A stretch of 64,000 nt of DNA from Polyporus tsugae (Eukaryota; Basidiomycota; Agaricomycetes; Polyporales; Polyporaceae). The translations under genes and the position numbers were made by a program. Below, piece after piece: positions 1-10,120 of this stretch; the first letter of the stretch is position 1; every line of letters starts with the position of its first letter. The notes under the pieces are model-generated. The model saw nothing but the letters and a program-made list of their open reading frames with translations. It was not told where the DNA came from and did no database searches. The stretch is from NCBI GenBank assembly GCA_024305745.1, contig JAHRBS010000013.1:1922001-1986000 (forward strand). Reading direction: 5' to 3'.

Positions 1-31
1 CTTGCCTTGGACGCGCCTCACCGCTTTGCAG

Positions 32-2679
32 GTACTTTATGCTCTGGCTGCGGGAGTACAAGACCCGTTACACTGCCTGGAGGCGGCAGTCAAAGCGAAG
101 TTCGCCCATTCGTTGTTCGTCGAATCCCCATGCACAAACATACCGCTCGGTCTCTGTTCCTCCACCTCCAAACCCTGCGCTCGCACAGTTCTATATGCGT
201 GCCAAGGAAACGTTCCTTACCCCGTACGCTCCCTACGCCCTCCCCATCCCCTCGGACCTTCTCGCTTCGTTCAACTCCTTGCTCGATCTCGACCCCCACG
301 GTCGACGGCCGTCAAGCTTCTCGATACAGGGCCCAGATCCTCTCCTAACTGTGCCCGGGCAGCCACCTCTTCCTCCATATCCCGAAATATTCGAGGAACT
401 CGAAGAACGCGTGACGGCGATGCTCTCAGACAGCCTGGACCGCTTCGTGGTCGCGACATTCCATAACGTCGGCATGCCTCGGGCGTATTGCGGCTGCGCA
501 GGGGGGACAGTCATCGGTCTCACAGGAAGGTTCGTCCATTTTCTTCGCCGCTCGGTGTGTGAACAGGCATTACGTCGTGCTGCTTCTCCCTCGTTGCCGG
601 GGCTTTTATCGCCCGTTCTTCCCCCGGCCACCTCTTCCCAATATAGCCATGTGCATGCCTTCCCTGGCATCTCCATGCTTCTCCCACCCGGCTTCTGGCC
701 CGCTTTGGTCCGCACTCCCGCCGGGCCCGGGGCCCGTGGGGCGAGAAGGTGGTCAGAAGACGGCTCTAGCTCTCTCTGACAGGACAGCGGCTGAAGCACT
801 CTAAGCTCTATCTGGGATCACTACCAAGAGCGGTAGCGGCTTCCTCAACAAGTTGACTGACCCTCTCTCCCCAGCGCACCCATCCTTCTCGCCAACTTCC
901 TCGCAGGCGGCTCTCGATGGTGGCGGTTTTCGGCCCTCCCTGGCCTCTGGCTCGGCATGACGATTGTCATCTCCGCCATGTACGGGGTGCGTAGCCGTGA
1001 TTTCTGTAATTCAATGCCGCCCATGATGCTCACGAAGGAGTTCAGGTCTGCATGATGATTTACGTCTTCGGTGACTTGCGACAGCTTCGTTCATTCGAGC
1101 TCGCGCGCCTTCCGGTGACCGACCCATCAAGTTCTTCGTCACCCAAACCAGAGAAGGAAAAGAAGCCCGTCTTGAGGCTATTCTCTACTCCTCAACCGCC
1201 CCCGGACGGACCCAACAGCAAGGGCAACAGTATCCAACCTCTCACTGGGCCATCTCCACTGGCCAGGCAGTCCGTGTCTGGAGACTTGGCCGCTTCTCCT
1301 CCAAATTCCCCGATGTCAGACGCTTCCATATCGCCCTTGTCACGCCCTCCACCGCCCAAGCTGCGTCTGGTCCCCCCTCCTCCAGCCCATGCATTCACGC
1401 ATATTCAGACATCGTCACGTGCGGACTCAACATATTCAAACATGCCCTCGATGTCATCCGCTTCGCACCATGACAGGTTGAAGTATCTCCTTCACGCAAG
1501 CGACTCTGCCTGCGATGCAGATGATGATGGCGGCGATTCCGACTCCGATTACGACTCTGACTACGAGACTGGATCCGAGACCGACGCCAGCTCGGAGGCA
1601 TCCCACGCCTCTCGAGGTTCCACGGAGGACGCTCGGACGACGACTACCGTTAATGAGAAACGTCCGCGGGCTCTCCGGAGACGGCGGCGTGAACCTGAAA
1701 TCCACATCTCGGACGCGATATTCGACGAAGATCCATCCCCCGAGGGACCAGCCACCGCAGACCCTCAAGAACGTCGACGCAGTTCGGTATGGGGTGAGAG
1801 CAGCGACGAGGACGTTGGAACGGGTGCCACATTCATACATCCTTTCCGGTGGGACCAGTTGGCAGAGTGCGTACGTTTGCATCACGACGTCTCCCATTTG
1901 CTCACTGCAACTTATCTAGTTCAACGTGCCGTCACGATGTTGAATCGCAAGCCCAGTGTGCGGCGCAGCACCAGCGTATCGATGCATTCGACTTTGATGG
2001 TCTGCCCAAGCGAGCACGACGACACAGTCGCTCAGAATCCACAGCTCCTTCATCACCATCTGCCACGACACCAGCCTTCGCTCTTCCTAATATGGCCCCA
2101 CAAGCTCCCGCGATCGACCTGGAGAAGCCTTCCCGCGGCGTTCACTTCGCCTTCGATACTGAGGCTAGTCGGCGTCCATCAGCTTCAGCCACTCCCGCGA
2201 ATCGGGAAGGAACCCCGGCTTGGTGGCGGACAGCCGTCGGTCTCTTGCAGCAGAAGTGTGGCCCTCGCAATGTGGCAATGTACTTCCTCGGCAGCGCGGG
2301 AAACTCGACGTCGACCGTGACAGGTCCCGAGAGCGTCGGCGGTCCCGACCGCCCCCCCGATATGCGTGGATCCATCACAGGACCCCTTTCGCCCGCATCC
2401 ACTTTGCGTCCACCGTCTATCAACTGGCAGCGGTCGTCGATGTCGGAAAAGGCTCCGGATTCGTTACCCGCGAAGCCGCAGGGCAAGACGTCGTGGAGGG
2501 GGCGGGTAAGACGGATGCTGCAGGTCCCGGCGTTTGCGTCCCCCCTTACCCCAGTGCTGAATCCGATCGTCACGAGAGGGCAGTGGGAGATCGTAGTGAG
2601 GAGCGCTATCATTGCGCTCGTGATTAGTGCCGCGATTATCGGGGGGTTGGTGGGTGCGCCTGAGACACACGTTCTCTAG
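32..2679 (+). CDS. RGS-domain/membrane protein, 5' truncated by window edge
   Basis: Likely a fungal regulator of G-protein signalling fused to membrane helices; RGS domains speed GTP hydrolysis by G-alpha at the plasma membrane. Exons by splice signals and phase: acceptor at 31 then 32..529, 875..986, 1046..1866, 1920..2679. The first visible exon begins with an RGS-core-like stretch (FMLWLREYKTRY). It is followed by a helix-rich segment, a Gly-rich hydrophobic segment spanning exons 2-3 (GLWLGMTIVISAMYG) and the junction peptide VCMMIYVFGDLRQLR. A long low-complexity acidic/Ser/Pro tail follows, and a final hydrophobic helix (IIALVISAAIIGGLVG) sits just before the stop. The 530-874 intron (345 bp) is long for this window. 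Family assignment rests on recognised sequence style rather than a search. The start codon and most of the RGS fold lie left of the window. Confidence 0.68.
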
Positions 2680-3478
2680 CAGGGGTCTATCACTTCTGCT
2701 GTAGGTATGGTGTCGTATTGTTATGCAAGAAACTTGCCCTTTGTTTACTGTCATTATCGTTCTGCAACCCTCCCCCCTCCCCTCCTTTTCTCCCCTGCAC
2801 TTCGTGTCTCTTTCGCGCTACGGGGTGAACTTCCCTATCGGTTTGGAAAGATGTCGTGTATTACGATCCCTTCCCTGGGGTCCTGCCCCTTCCCTGACTC
2901 GTCGCCGACGATCTCCCACGCACGACCATGCATCTCCTCTGTTGTTGAACATCCTGGTGGTGGCGCCTCCCATGTAGACTGCGCTAGTGTAGCTTACAGT
3001 ACGTCCCAGCTTGATTCGAGGCCCCTCGTCAAAGCATTACCTGTTGTACTTGTACGATTTCCAGAGCCTTCGAGGACTCGCCCACCGCAATCCTTGCCGT
3101 GTCCGTCTCTCCCTCATAGTAATAGGGTCCGCCAGTCGTGTCCCGTGTGTCGCGTTCCATCGCATGGACTCTCTGCAACGTGGTCGTTCTTTACGTTATC
3201 CCAACCGGTCACCGATGGTGGCTAGTCTATACTTACTATTACTGTCGTGATACTTCCTGCATCATGGACGACGATGGCCCCAATCTGCTACGTAAAAAAA
3301 CATTCAGTTCGTCGTTCCGTTGGTTGTGGTCACGATAATTACGTGATAGTACTGTATTTCCACCGTATACATTCATTGTGTGCATTTCTGGTTCGTCGTG
3401 ATATCTGCGCCTAAAGACCCAGACATCTTCGCCGGCGTTGAGTAAAGATCGGTCGTCGGCCCGGTGCGATGAATTTGG

Positions 3479-3680
3479 CAATAGACACTGTGGACCTGAC
3501 GCCCCCGGAAAAGCGCCTGTTTGACCACGGAAAAAATATGTTCCACGGTTGGGCCGTGGAAACGGAAATCGACCGCGCTTTTTCGTCGGGCGGAAATCCG
3601 GGTCTCCGCCATGTTTTACACCTGGGCTGGTGGAGGCTGACTTGGACGGGTTTATTCCACGGTTGATGACCGTGGAACTG
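3479..3680. repeat. Stem-loop-rich repeat, block A
   Basis: Two perfect 8-bp inverted repeats share the same arms (TTCCACGG / CCGTGGAA): one at 3541-3548/3554-3561 with a 5-nt loop, one at 3655-3662/3670-3677 with a 7-nt loop. Between them lie CCGG-containing purine-rich stretches. The 11-mer TTCCACGGTTG recurs in block B at about 4,573. No coding potential was found. It is an unclassified interspersed repeat or the remnant of a small non-autonomous element. Confidence 0.5.
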
Positions 3681-4559
3681 CAGGCGCCCAAGGAAGCAAA
3701 TCGCCCAAGATCGCAACTGCCTGCCCTAAACGTGTACAGCCTCGTGCTTCGGTGGGGCTGGGTGGGCATCGACTGTGCGCTTTTTCCCTCGAGCTCATCG
3801 CCCACGTCGGCGAGGTCATCGTCCGCTCTGGAGCTACTTATCTGATGCCTCTTTGTTTCTCTGGTGCTCGCGATATTTCCTCGGTCTGTTCTGGCTCTTG
3901 GTCTTGGTCTGTTTCTCACCGCTCCCTCTACGTGGCGGAGCCACTCATGCTTCAAGCTTAATGACGGCTTCTTCTGTTGATGCTCAGGCTCCCCAAGGAC
4001 TTTCTACGCTTCCATTACTATGCTGGGACTTCTACCTTTTGTTTGGCGTTTTCGGCCAACCAGAGGTGCGTAATTCATCAATGTGTGTTCCATCGTAGCT
4101 GGGAGTTGCTCGGTCATGGGTGTAAGGTGTGTACCTTGGCCCTTTTCTGGTCTCTTCTGCTGATGCTCGGTTTCCTCGTTCAGCAGGGGCATCAGGAGCG
4201 TAGGAAACATCCACTTGAGTGCAGGAGCCACCAAGGTGAGTACTGCCCTGATGCGCATTCCTGTACATCCTCGGAGAAAGTGTTGTGAAGGTGGGTTCAT
4301 AGCCTGGATGGGTGCACCAGGTAGGTTCAGTGGCCATGGCCACAGGGAATGGCTGGGAACTGACTGTCGGCGCCATGGCAAAAGTTGTACTGGCGGATGG
4401 GTGGTCTCGAATTCTTCATTGGCGCTAGTGCTAGTTTCGTAGGCGTGTCTAGTTTTCCCTGTTCCTAGTTACCTCATTACTTGCAAGCAATGCATTTATG
4501 TGTTTTAATGTGTTACAAAGTGTGATATCGAAGGAATACCCCGACCGAGCTGTCTAGGA

Positions 4560-4762
4560 CTCAAAGGAGAAATTCCACGGTTGGACCCCGGTTAATCCCT
4601 GAACGCCCGCCAAAAAGCAACCGTTGAAAAGTGACATTTGGCCCCATTTTTTCCGGGGTTGAAAACCTCTGTTCAACCCGGGTTTTCGAGCCCGTTCCCG
4701 GGGTTGCACGCCGGAAATTCCGGGTTTGACCAACCCGGATTTTCCTCTGTTGATTGTCTCAC
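4560..4762. repeat. Stem-loop-rich repeat, block B
   Basis: The block contains a series of degenerate GGTTG and CCGG words in both orientations: TTCCACGGTTGG, CCGGGGTTGAAAACC, GTTCAACCCGGG, CCGGGGTTGCACG, CCGGGTTTGACCAACCCGG. Several pair as stem-loops, for example CCGGGTT/AACCCGG near 4,720-4,737. In reverse complement it loosely resembles block A (Py-rich, then CCGGAAAAAAT), which suggests inverted copies of one repeat. No terminal repeat pair or target duplication could be fixed by eye. Confidence 0.5.
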
Positions 4763-4892
4763 AGTGAGAGACGCCGGTGAGCATCCTAGCGCCCAATGGA
4801 CAGGAGCCGATGTTTCTCATCTACACTCACCGTTGTACCATACAATTCTCGCTACTCCGTCTATCGTCTGTTCGACCCGCGAGTGGGCACTC

Positions 4893-6727
4893 ATGGCGAA
4901 TTCTCATAAACAGGACGCGTCCACGCACCGTGGACAAAAGAGGAAGCGGCCGTCAGCCAGGAAACCCCCGGTCAAGCAGGAGTCGCAGGCGGAGGTGATC
5001 GCGAAGAAGCTGGTGAGTGGCCTGCGGTGCGTATGCGAGGTGCGTTGTGTAGGCGTAATTCAGTGAGTTTTGTTTTGTTCGCGTAGCACCACGGCATACA
5101 TGAGGTCCGGAAAGCCGCGAAGAAGGCGGAGGCGTTCGAGGTGCGGAAGCTGGTGAAGCGGCTGAAGGCTGCACGGTGAGTTCGCGTTCCAAGAACTTTT
5201 TTCTTTTCGTTTTCTCTATCGCGGTTACATTGCATGGCTCAGCCACGATCGACACGCTGTGTAGGAACAATAGCGCCAAGGGCAGCGCGAAAGGCGACGA
5301 CCCGGCGGAGATGGAACGACAGTGGGATGTGCTGAAGGTATGAAACGCTTACTCGGTCCTGCACCACCCCCTCACAATGATACACAACCCGGCTTGCCTG
5401 GCAGCGTGCCGACCACGAGCAGTTTGGCAACACGGCGCTGAGGACGAAGATCCTCAAGGACGGGCTGCTGTCGAGGAACGAGGACGTGAAGGCGGCGGTG
5501 GAGGACAAGCTCTCCGAGGACCTCATCGTCGACCTGCAGGAACCTGGATCGTCTGCGGCGAAGGTGTACGCGCGACTGCTGAGCTCAAAGATACTGGCGG
5601 ATGCCGTGCATGCGGTCGTGGACACGCTGAAGGAGGTGCTCAACCCCTCCTTGGCGAAGGAGAGGGCTAAGGCCGACGACGAAGGAGAGGGGAGCGAGGA
5701 GGAGAGTGAAGGAGACGAGGATGTAGACGAGGACGAGGAAGATGTTGTCGAGCACTCTCGGAAGGGGAAGAAGGCCGTGTTGGTCGGCTCTGACGACGAG
5801 GAGAGTGGCAGCGAGGCCGAGGTAGATGGCGACGGCTGGGAATCTGGGACGGTCGACGGAGGCGAGGTTGACGATGGCGCAGGCTGGGAGTCTGGCTCAG
5901 TCGATGAAGACGGCGACATTGCGGTCGCGAACTCTTCCGACGAAGACTCGGATGAAGACTCGGACGGAGACGAAGACCGCGACCTGGCTGCTGACGACGA
6001 TGATGTGCCTCCAGCGAAGAAAGCAAAGTCATCAGGCAAGGAGGCGAGGCCCAAGTTGACGGCCGGCGGCGTGTCGACATTCCTCCCCTCCCTTGCTGTT
6101 GGCTATACTCGCGGAGACTCAGACGCGTCAGACATCAGCGACGGCGAAGGAGCAGCGGCCGATGCGCCACGGAAGAACCGGCGCGGCCAGCGTGCTCGGA
6201 GAGCGTACGTGCATTCCTCCTCCGTTTCTCATTCTCATTCTCTGCCCAACGTGGCCCTCACGCCGTAACGTTCCTGTCTGCATTCTCCATTGCAGCGCGT
6301 ACGATGATCGCTCAACGTTCTCTGTGGTTGCAGCATCTGGGAGAAGAAGTACGGGGGGAACGCGAACCACGTCAAGCAACAGCAACAGCAATACCCGCGA
6401 CAACATCAGATTCAGAAGGGGAAGCCGCATGGCGAACGCGACGAGCGTGGAGCCTACTTCAACCCGACCGCGCCGCGTCCGGGCCGCGACCCACGACATG
6501 AAAATGCGAACCGCGCCGACGGGTTTTCGAGAAGCGCCCCGATTCAGAGGCATCCCGGTGGCGCTGGGTTGGAGAGGATTAATGCACGGGCTGGAGGCGG
6601 GCATGGCGGGAACGGCGCACAGGGGGAGAAACCTTTGCACCCGTCCTGGGAGGCGAAGAAAAAACTCAAGGAGAAGCAGAATCCTGGCATCGTGCTAGCT
6701 CAGGGGAAGAAGATCACCTTTTCTTAG
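4893..6727 (+). CDS. BUD22: Bud22/SRFBP1-like ribosome-biogenesis protein
   Basis: Nucleolar protein of the BUD22 family, required in yeast for 18S rRNA maturation and 40S subunit production. Five exons: 4893..5012, 5087..5175, 5265..5337, 5405..6204, 6334..6727 (491 aa), with phase closing at every junction. The N-terminal part is basic with helices rich in Lys/Ala. A long Asp/Glu/Ser acidic middle (roughly residues 190-300) is typical of the family. The C-terminus has the diagnostic BUD22 tail: HPSWEAKKKLKEKQ, then GKKITFS just before the stop. The fourth intron (6205..6333) is the longest. The ATG at 4893 gives a Lys/Arg-rich start and follows an unrelated repeat. No defects seen. Confidence 0.85.
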
Positions 6728-7180
6728 CAGTGCGTCCGTCGACCTGCGGGCCGGGGTTGTACGTACGTACTGTGGCAACACACTTTAACCTATCTTCCTC
6801 GCTAGAATGCGTCCGTCGAATGCTCGGAACGAGGGGCATATGTTCATCAGAATGGCGTAACATTGTGGCATAGCACTCCGTGTGGAGCGGGAGCAGTCAT
6901 AACGAGGGAAACGTTGCGAAAAATGGGGAAAGATGTGAAGACGTGCCTATGATATAATACAGTGCGTGAGTCGAAGCGTCTAGGCTGACATCTACAACAT
7001 AGCGAGCGTTAGGACGAGCGAACAACAGGAATGTATAACCATTACAGCAAGAGCCGATGACGGTGAACGAGACCACTAGATTTTCCTATACAACCAAACA
7101 CATGTGCAAGAAACAGAGTGGCGAGACGAATGCAACATACGGATAGAAGAGGAGGATAAGGAGATCACATGCAGAGACAA
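6728..7180. other. Convergent intergenic region
   Basis: About 450 bp between the convergent 3' ends of BUD22 and the first zinc-finger gene. It is relatively AT-rich (for example TATGATATAATAC near 6,950) and probably holds both 3' UTRs. No gene seen. Confidence 0.6.
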
Positions 7181-8167
7181 TTATACGGTATTCTTGGAGC
7201 ATATGTGCCTCTTCCCGTTCCCCTTCTGCAGCCGGCACGGGCGCGAGCACCACATTTCGCCACACCTAGGACAGCACGGGAAATTCGAGCCGCGCTTCCC
7301 GCACGTCGCGCAAGCGGTCAGGACGCGGAACATCGACGTCTGCTCCAGGTTCTCCAACACCGGGTGCAGCGACGACGCTTCCGACTTGCGGCCGTCCGGC
7401 TTGATGGGGAGCACGACGCCGGTGTGCACAGGGGTCGTCGGCCCGGCGGACGAGGGTGTGGTTGTGAAGTAGTCGGAATTGGAATATGAGGACGGCGTCC
7501 GACATATTGAGGGGAGGTCCGGCGAGCCGGGGGGATCAATGGGAGGAGGAGCCTCGGATGCGGATGCAGAACGCCAATGGCTCCCGATCCCAGCCCTAGC
7601 CCTTGGTGCATCGGACTGGCGGCGACGACGAGGCTCCGTGCCGTAGCTGTGGCCGACACGTAACGCAGACGGACGGCGCGGGGATGTAGGCCGGTGCGAA
7701 CGCGAGGAGAACGAGGACGACGGCGCACCAGAAAACTCGGGGGGCACCTTGGTGCCGAAGAGCAGACTACGAAGGCGCGGACGAGGACTGCTCGTGGGCG
7801 TGAAGGACCCGAGGAGTTCGGGATCGTTCGTGGACTCGCGAGGCTGAGCGGGGGCTTTGTTCTGGGTCAAAACTGTTGCAAGCATGGAAGGAAGACGGGG
7901 ACGGGCATGGCGCTCGATACCAGGAGAGGATGCGGCGCGAGTTCGACGATGCGGTCGCGCCGAGCACGAGCCCAGGTCCGCGCTGGACTCGCTGATAACG
8001 GAAGTGGATTGGGTGCGAGGGTGTCCGGAAGGACGCTCAGGAAACGGCACTACCGCCCTCTCGCCTGCATTGTGTTGTTGACGGCGCTTTACATTCGGCA
8101 GGTCGGTAGAATTCACGCGAGAAGAGGAAGCGTGGGTGTGGGGGCTCCTGGCCGGCGTGACCGCCAT
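7181..8167 (-). CDS. Ser/Pro-rich protein with C-terminal MYND-like zinc finger (paralogue 1)
   Basis: Single-exon 328-aa ORF. The first 270 residues are low-complexity Ser/Pro/Arg and probably disordered. The last 50 residues carry a treble-clef-like Cys/His array: C-x2-C (CATC), C-x2-C (CPRC), then GEMWCSRPC and a final H-x-C (HIC). Spacing is C-x2-C-x9-C-x2-C-x4-C-x3-C-x9-H-x-C, close to MYND and HIT zinc fingers but with a short H-x-C end. Such fingers bind proteins or nucleic acid, but the function here is unknown. A clear paralogue lies at 9,461-10,120 on the same strand. The anchor before the finger (LENLEQTSMFRV) is shared, so the family is defined by this C-terminal module. No intron is needed. 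Confidence 0.72.
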   Translation of the reverse strand: MAVTPARSPHTHASSSRVNSTDLPNVKRRQQHNAGERAVVPFPERPSGHPRTQSTSVISESSADLGSCSARPHRRTRAASSPGIERHARPRLPSMLATVLTQNKAPAQPRESTNDPELLGSFTPTSSPRPRLRSLLFGTKVPPEFSGAPSSSFSSRSHRPTSPRRPSALRVGHSYGTEPRRRRQSDAPRARAGIGSHWRSASASEAPPPIDPPGSPDLPSICRTPSSYSNSDYFTTTPSSAGPTTPVHTGVVLPIKPDGRKSEASSLHPVLENLEQTSMFRVLTACATCGKRGSNFPCCPRCGEMWCSRPCRLQKGNGKRHICSKNTV

Positions 8168-9460
8168 AGAAACGGAGTCGTGGTGCGGGAGACTCGGTGA
8201 AGATTCGGAAGCAATGATACGGAGAGCGGGAGGTTTGCTGTTTCGTTCTCTAGTGGACCCGGATGGCTACAAGATTGAAGGGGTGGGACAAGGGGCGATG
8301 AAGACCGTGAGCGTGGTTCAGGAGGATGGTCTATAAAACTTACCCAATGAAGAGGGCCATGCATTTTTGCGTGGGGTGGCACGGAGAAGGTGGATTGGAC
8401 GGTCTGGCAGATGACGGCGGACATGGTGAGCTTGAAGGAGTACATCGTGGGGAGTGGTAGGCGACGGCTCAAGAGAACATGGTGGACTGGGAGAGGATTT
8501 ATGGCCCGACAGCCTGTCACACGACCAAGAATGTCCTCTCGGCGCCAAGCATCGGGGTCCCACCGGCGTCTCACAGTTCCCATCGACACCCGCTTTCGTT
8601 GCAATGGCCCACCAATCAGGTAGACCCGACACTCTGTCTCCCTCGTCTACTCACCGCCGGCACAATCTTGGCAGACTCAGCCACGAGTCACGTAGCCTGG
8701 GCTCTTCAGAGCAGGAGCCAGCGCATCACCGATGACGGGCTTCATGTCCACCAACTAGCTCATCAATGTTCCAGGTAGGTTGCTTATCTCGCCGCTGCCA
8801 GTGAGTACGTAAACCGTGCGTGTATAAGATTACGTCGGTTTCTCTCTTAAGTAGAGCTGTCCACATTAATATTCATGTATGCATGCGCCCGACGAACGAT
8901 TGGGCACACGACCAGGTACCTCAGCCTCAAGCCTCATGCCGAACGGCGAACGTGAGAGCACGGTAGGCCGGTTACGTACGGCTAATATAGTCTATACTTA
9001 AGTGCCCGGGCCCCTCCGCCTTATCGCGGGAGGGCTTGGTCACGAAGAGAACCAGCGTTTATCGCGATTTTCCATGGCAAGTCGTTTGCTCTTTGAAGAA
9101 TGCTGGACGATTCGTAGTTTTTGTGGACGGTAAGTGGTCCTGCCTATCGGTCATGGGTACAGTACACTGGCAGTAGCATCAGGCTTCTGTCCTCGACGTT
9201 AAAGTTGACCGTAACGGGCGGCGATCTGCGGCATACGTTTGTGCAATGCAATAAAGACGTACAACTCTATACCGGTACCTTGCATACTACTGTCATAGTG
9301 CTATAGATTTTAGCATGGTCATATGATAGCGTACTACTGATCGCCTCGGCGAGCCTGTCACCAAGACGATACCAACTCGCTCGACTCCTCTGCATATGAC
9401 GAGCAGTCAAGCCTCCCCCATGGACGCCGCTGACCGCGCCATGCGCCATCTTCTCCCGAC
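8168..9460. other. Intergenic region between the zinc-finger paralogues
   Basis: About 1.3 kb that should hold the promoter of paralogue 1 and the 3' UTR of paralogue 2. A small imperfect GC-rich stem-loop is visible at about 9,010-9,035 (CCCTCCGC / GCGGGAGGG). No coding exon could be supported on either strand. Confidence 0.5.
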
Positions 9461-10120
9461 TCATACGGCGGTGACCATGCGTCCGTGGCAGACGTGAGTG
9501 CGAGCGGCGCCCGTCCTGCACTCCCGCGAACACCACATCTCCCCGCACTTCCCGCACGAGGGATAGTTCGAACCAGCACGCTTGCAGGTCATACAGACGC
9601 ACGGCACCCGAAAGCGCGAACTGCGCTCGAGTTCCTCGAGCGGGGAGACGGCCACCGGCGGGAGGTCCTGCGGGAGCATGGTCTGCGTTTTCGGGGTCGC
9701 AGGCGCCTCCGATGACGACGCCGTGTCGAGCGAGTCGATGGAAGCACTGCGCCTTGACGAGGGCGCAGAGGACCTCGTACGAGAGTGCTGCTCCGACTCC
9801 CGACGGGAGCGAGAAGAAGCAGGAGAAGACGACGGCGAGGGACTGGACAGACTTTGCGAGTCAGGTGAGCGGCTGGTACTGGAGGCGTGGTTGCGGAAGG
9901 TTCTGGTGAGTGCACGGGACGGCCGCTCGTCCACGGGCGAGTGGCCGATAAAAGAAAGGAGGGAGTCGCGTGCGGATGGGAAGAAGTCGTAAGCCGCGGC
10001 GGCGTCGTGGCTTTCTAGATCGATGGAGGATAGAGCTGGGCTCTTCAGAGAAACCGGAAGCCCACTCGTGAGGGTACCAGAGACCTTCGGAGAGGGCAAG
10101 GTTCGTCCCCTCTTCTCCAC
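9461..10120 (-). CDS. Ser-rich protein with C-terminal MYND-like zinc finger (paralogue 2)
   Basis: Single-exon 219-aa ORF, shorter than its neighbour. The Ser/Arg-rich N-terminal region is probably disordered. The last 55 residues share the paralogue-1 module: LEELERSSRFRV, CMTC, RAGSNYPSC, GKCGEMWCSREC, ending in HVC. Cys/His spacing is C-x2-C-x9-C-x2-C-x4-C-x3-C-x7-H-x-C. GSN[YF]P and CGEMWCSR are identical or nearly identical between the two proteins, while the N-terminal halves are not alignable. This looks like an old tandem duplication under selection only on the finger. Function unknown; no catalytic domain is visible. Confidence 0.72.
   Translation of the reverse strand: MEKRGRTLPSPKVSGTLTSGLPVSLKSPALSSIDLESHDAAAAYDFFPSARDSLLSFIGHSPVDERPSRALTRTFRNHASSTSRSPDSQSLSSPSPSSSPASSRSRRESEQHSRTRSSAPSSRRSASIDSLDTASSSEAPATPKTQTMLPQDLPPVAVSPLEELERSSRFRVPCVCMTCKRAGSNYPSCGKCGEMWCSRECRTGAARTHVCHGRMVTAV

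Larger units (their letters stand above)
2680..4892. other. Intergenic region with stem-loop repeat blocks
   Basis: About 2.2 kb without a credible gene. It begins with pyrimidine-rich sequence that is probably the 3' UTR of the RGS gene. Open frames here are short and lack splice-linked continuity. From about 3,480 to 3,680 and again from 4,560 to 4,760 it carries GC-rich stem-loop sequence, annotated separately. The last part, before 4,893, is the promoter and 5' UTR of BUD22. Confidence 0.6.

Noticed and set aside
5239..6054. 271-codon minus-strand Ser-rich ORF opposite BUD22
   Set aside because: It is the antisense of the Asp/Glu-rich BUD22 middle; acidic codons read as Ser/Arg on the other strand.
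9011..9035. GC-rich stem-loop as a terminator
   Set aside because: Imperfect stem, no T-run, and intrinsic terminators are not used by fungal RNA polymerase II.
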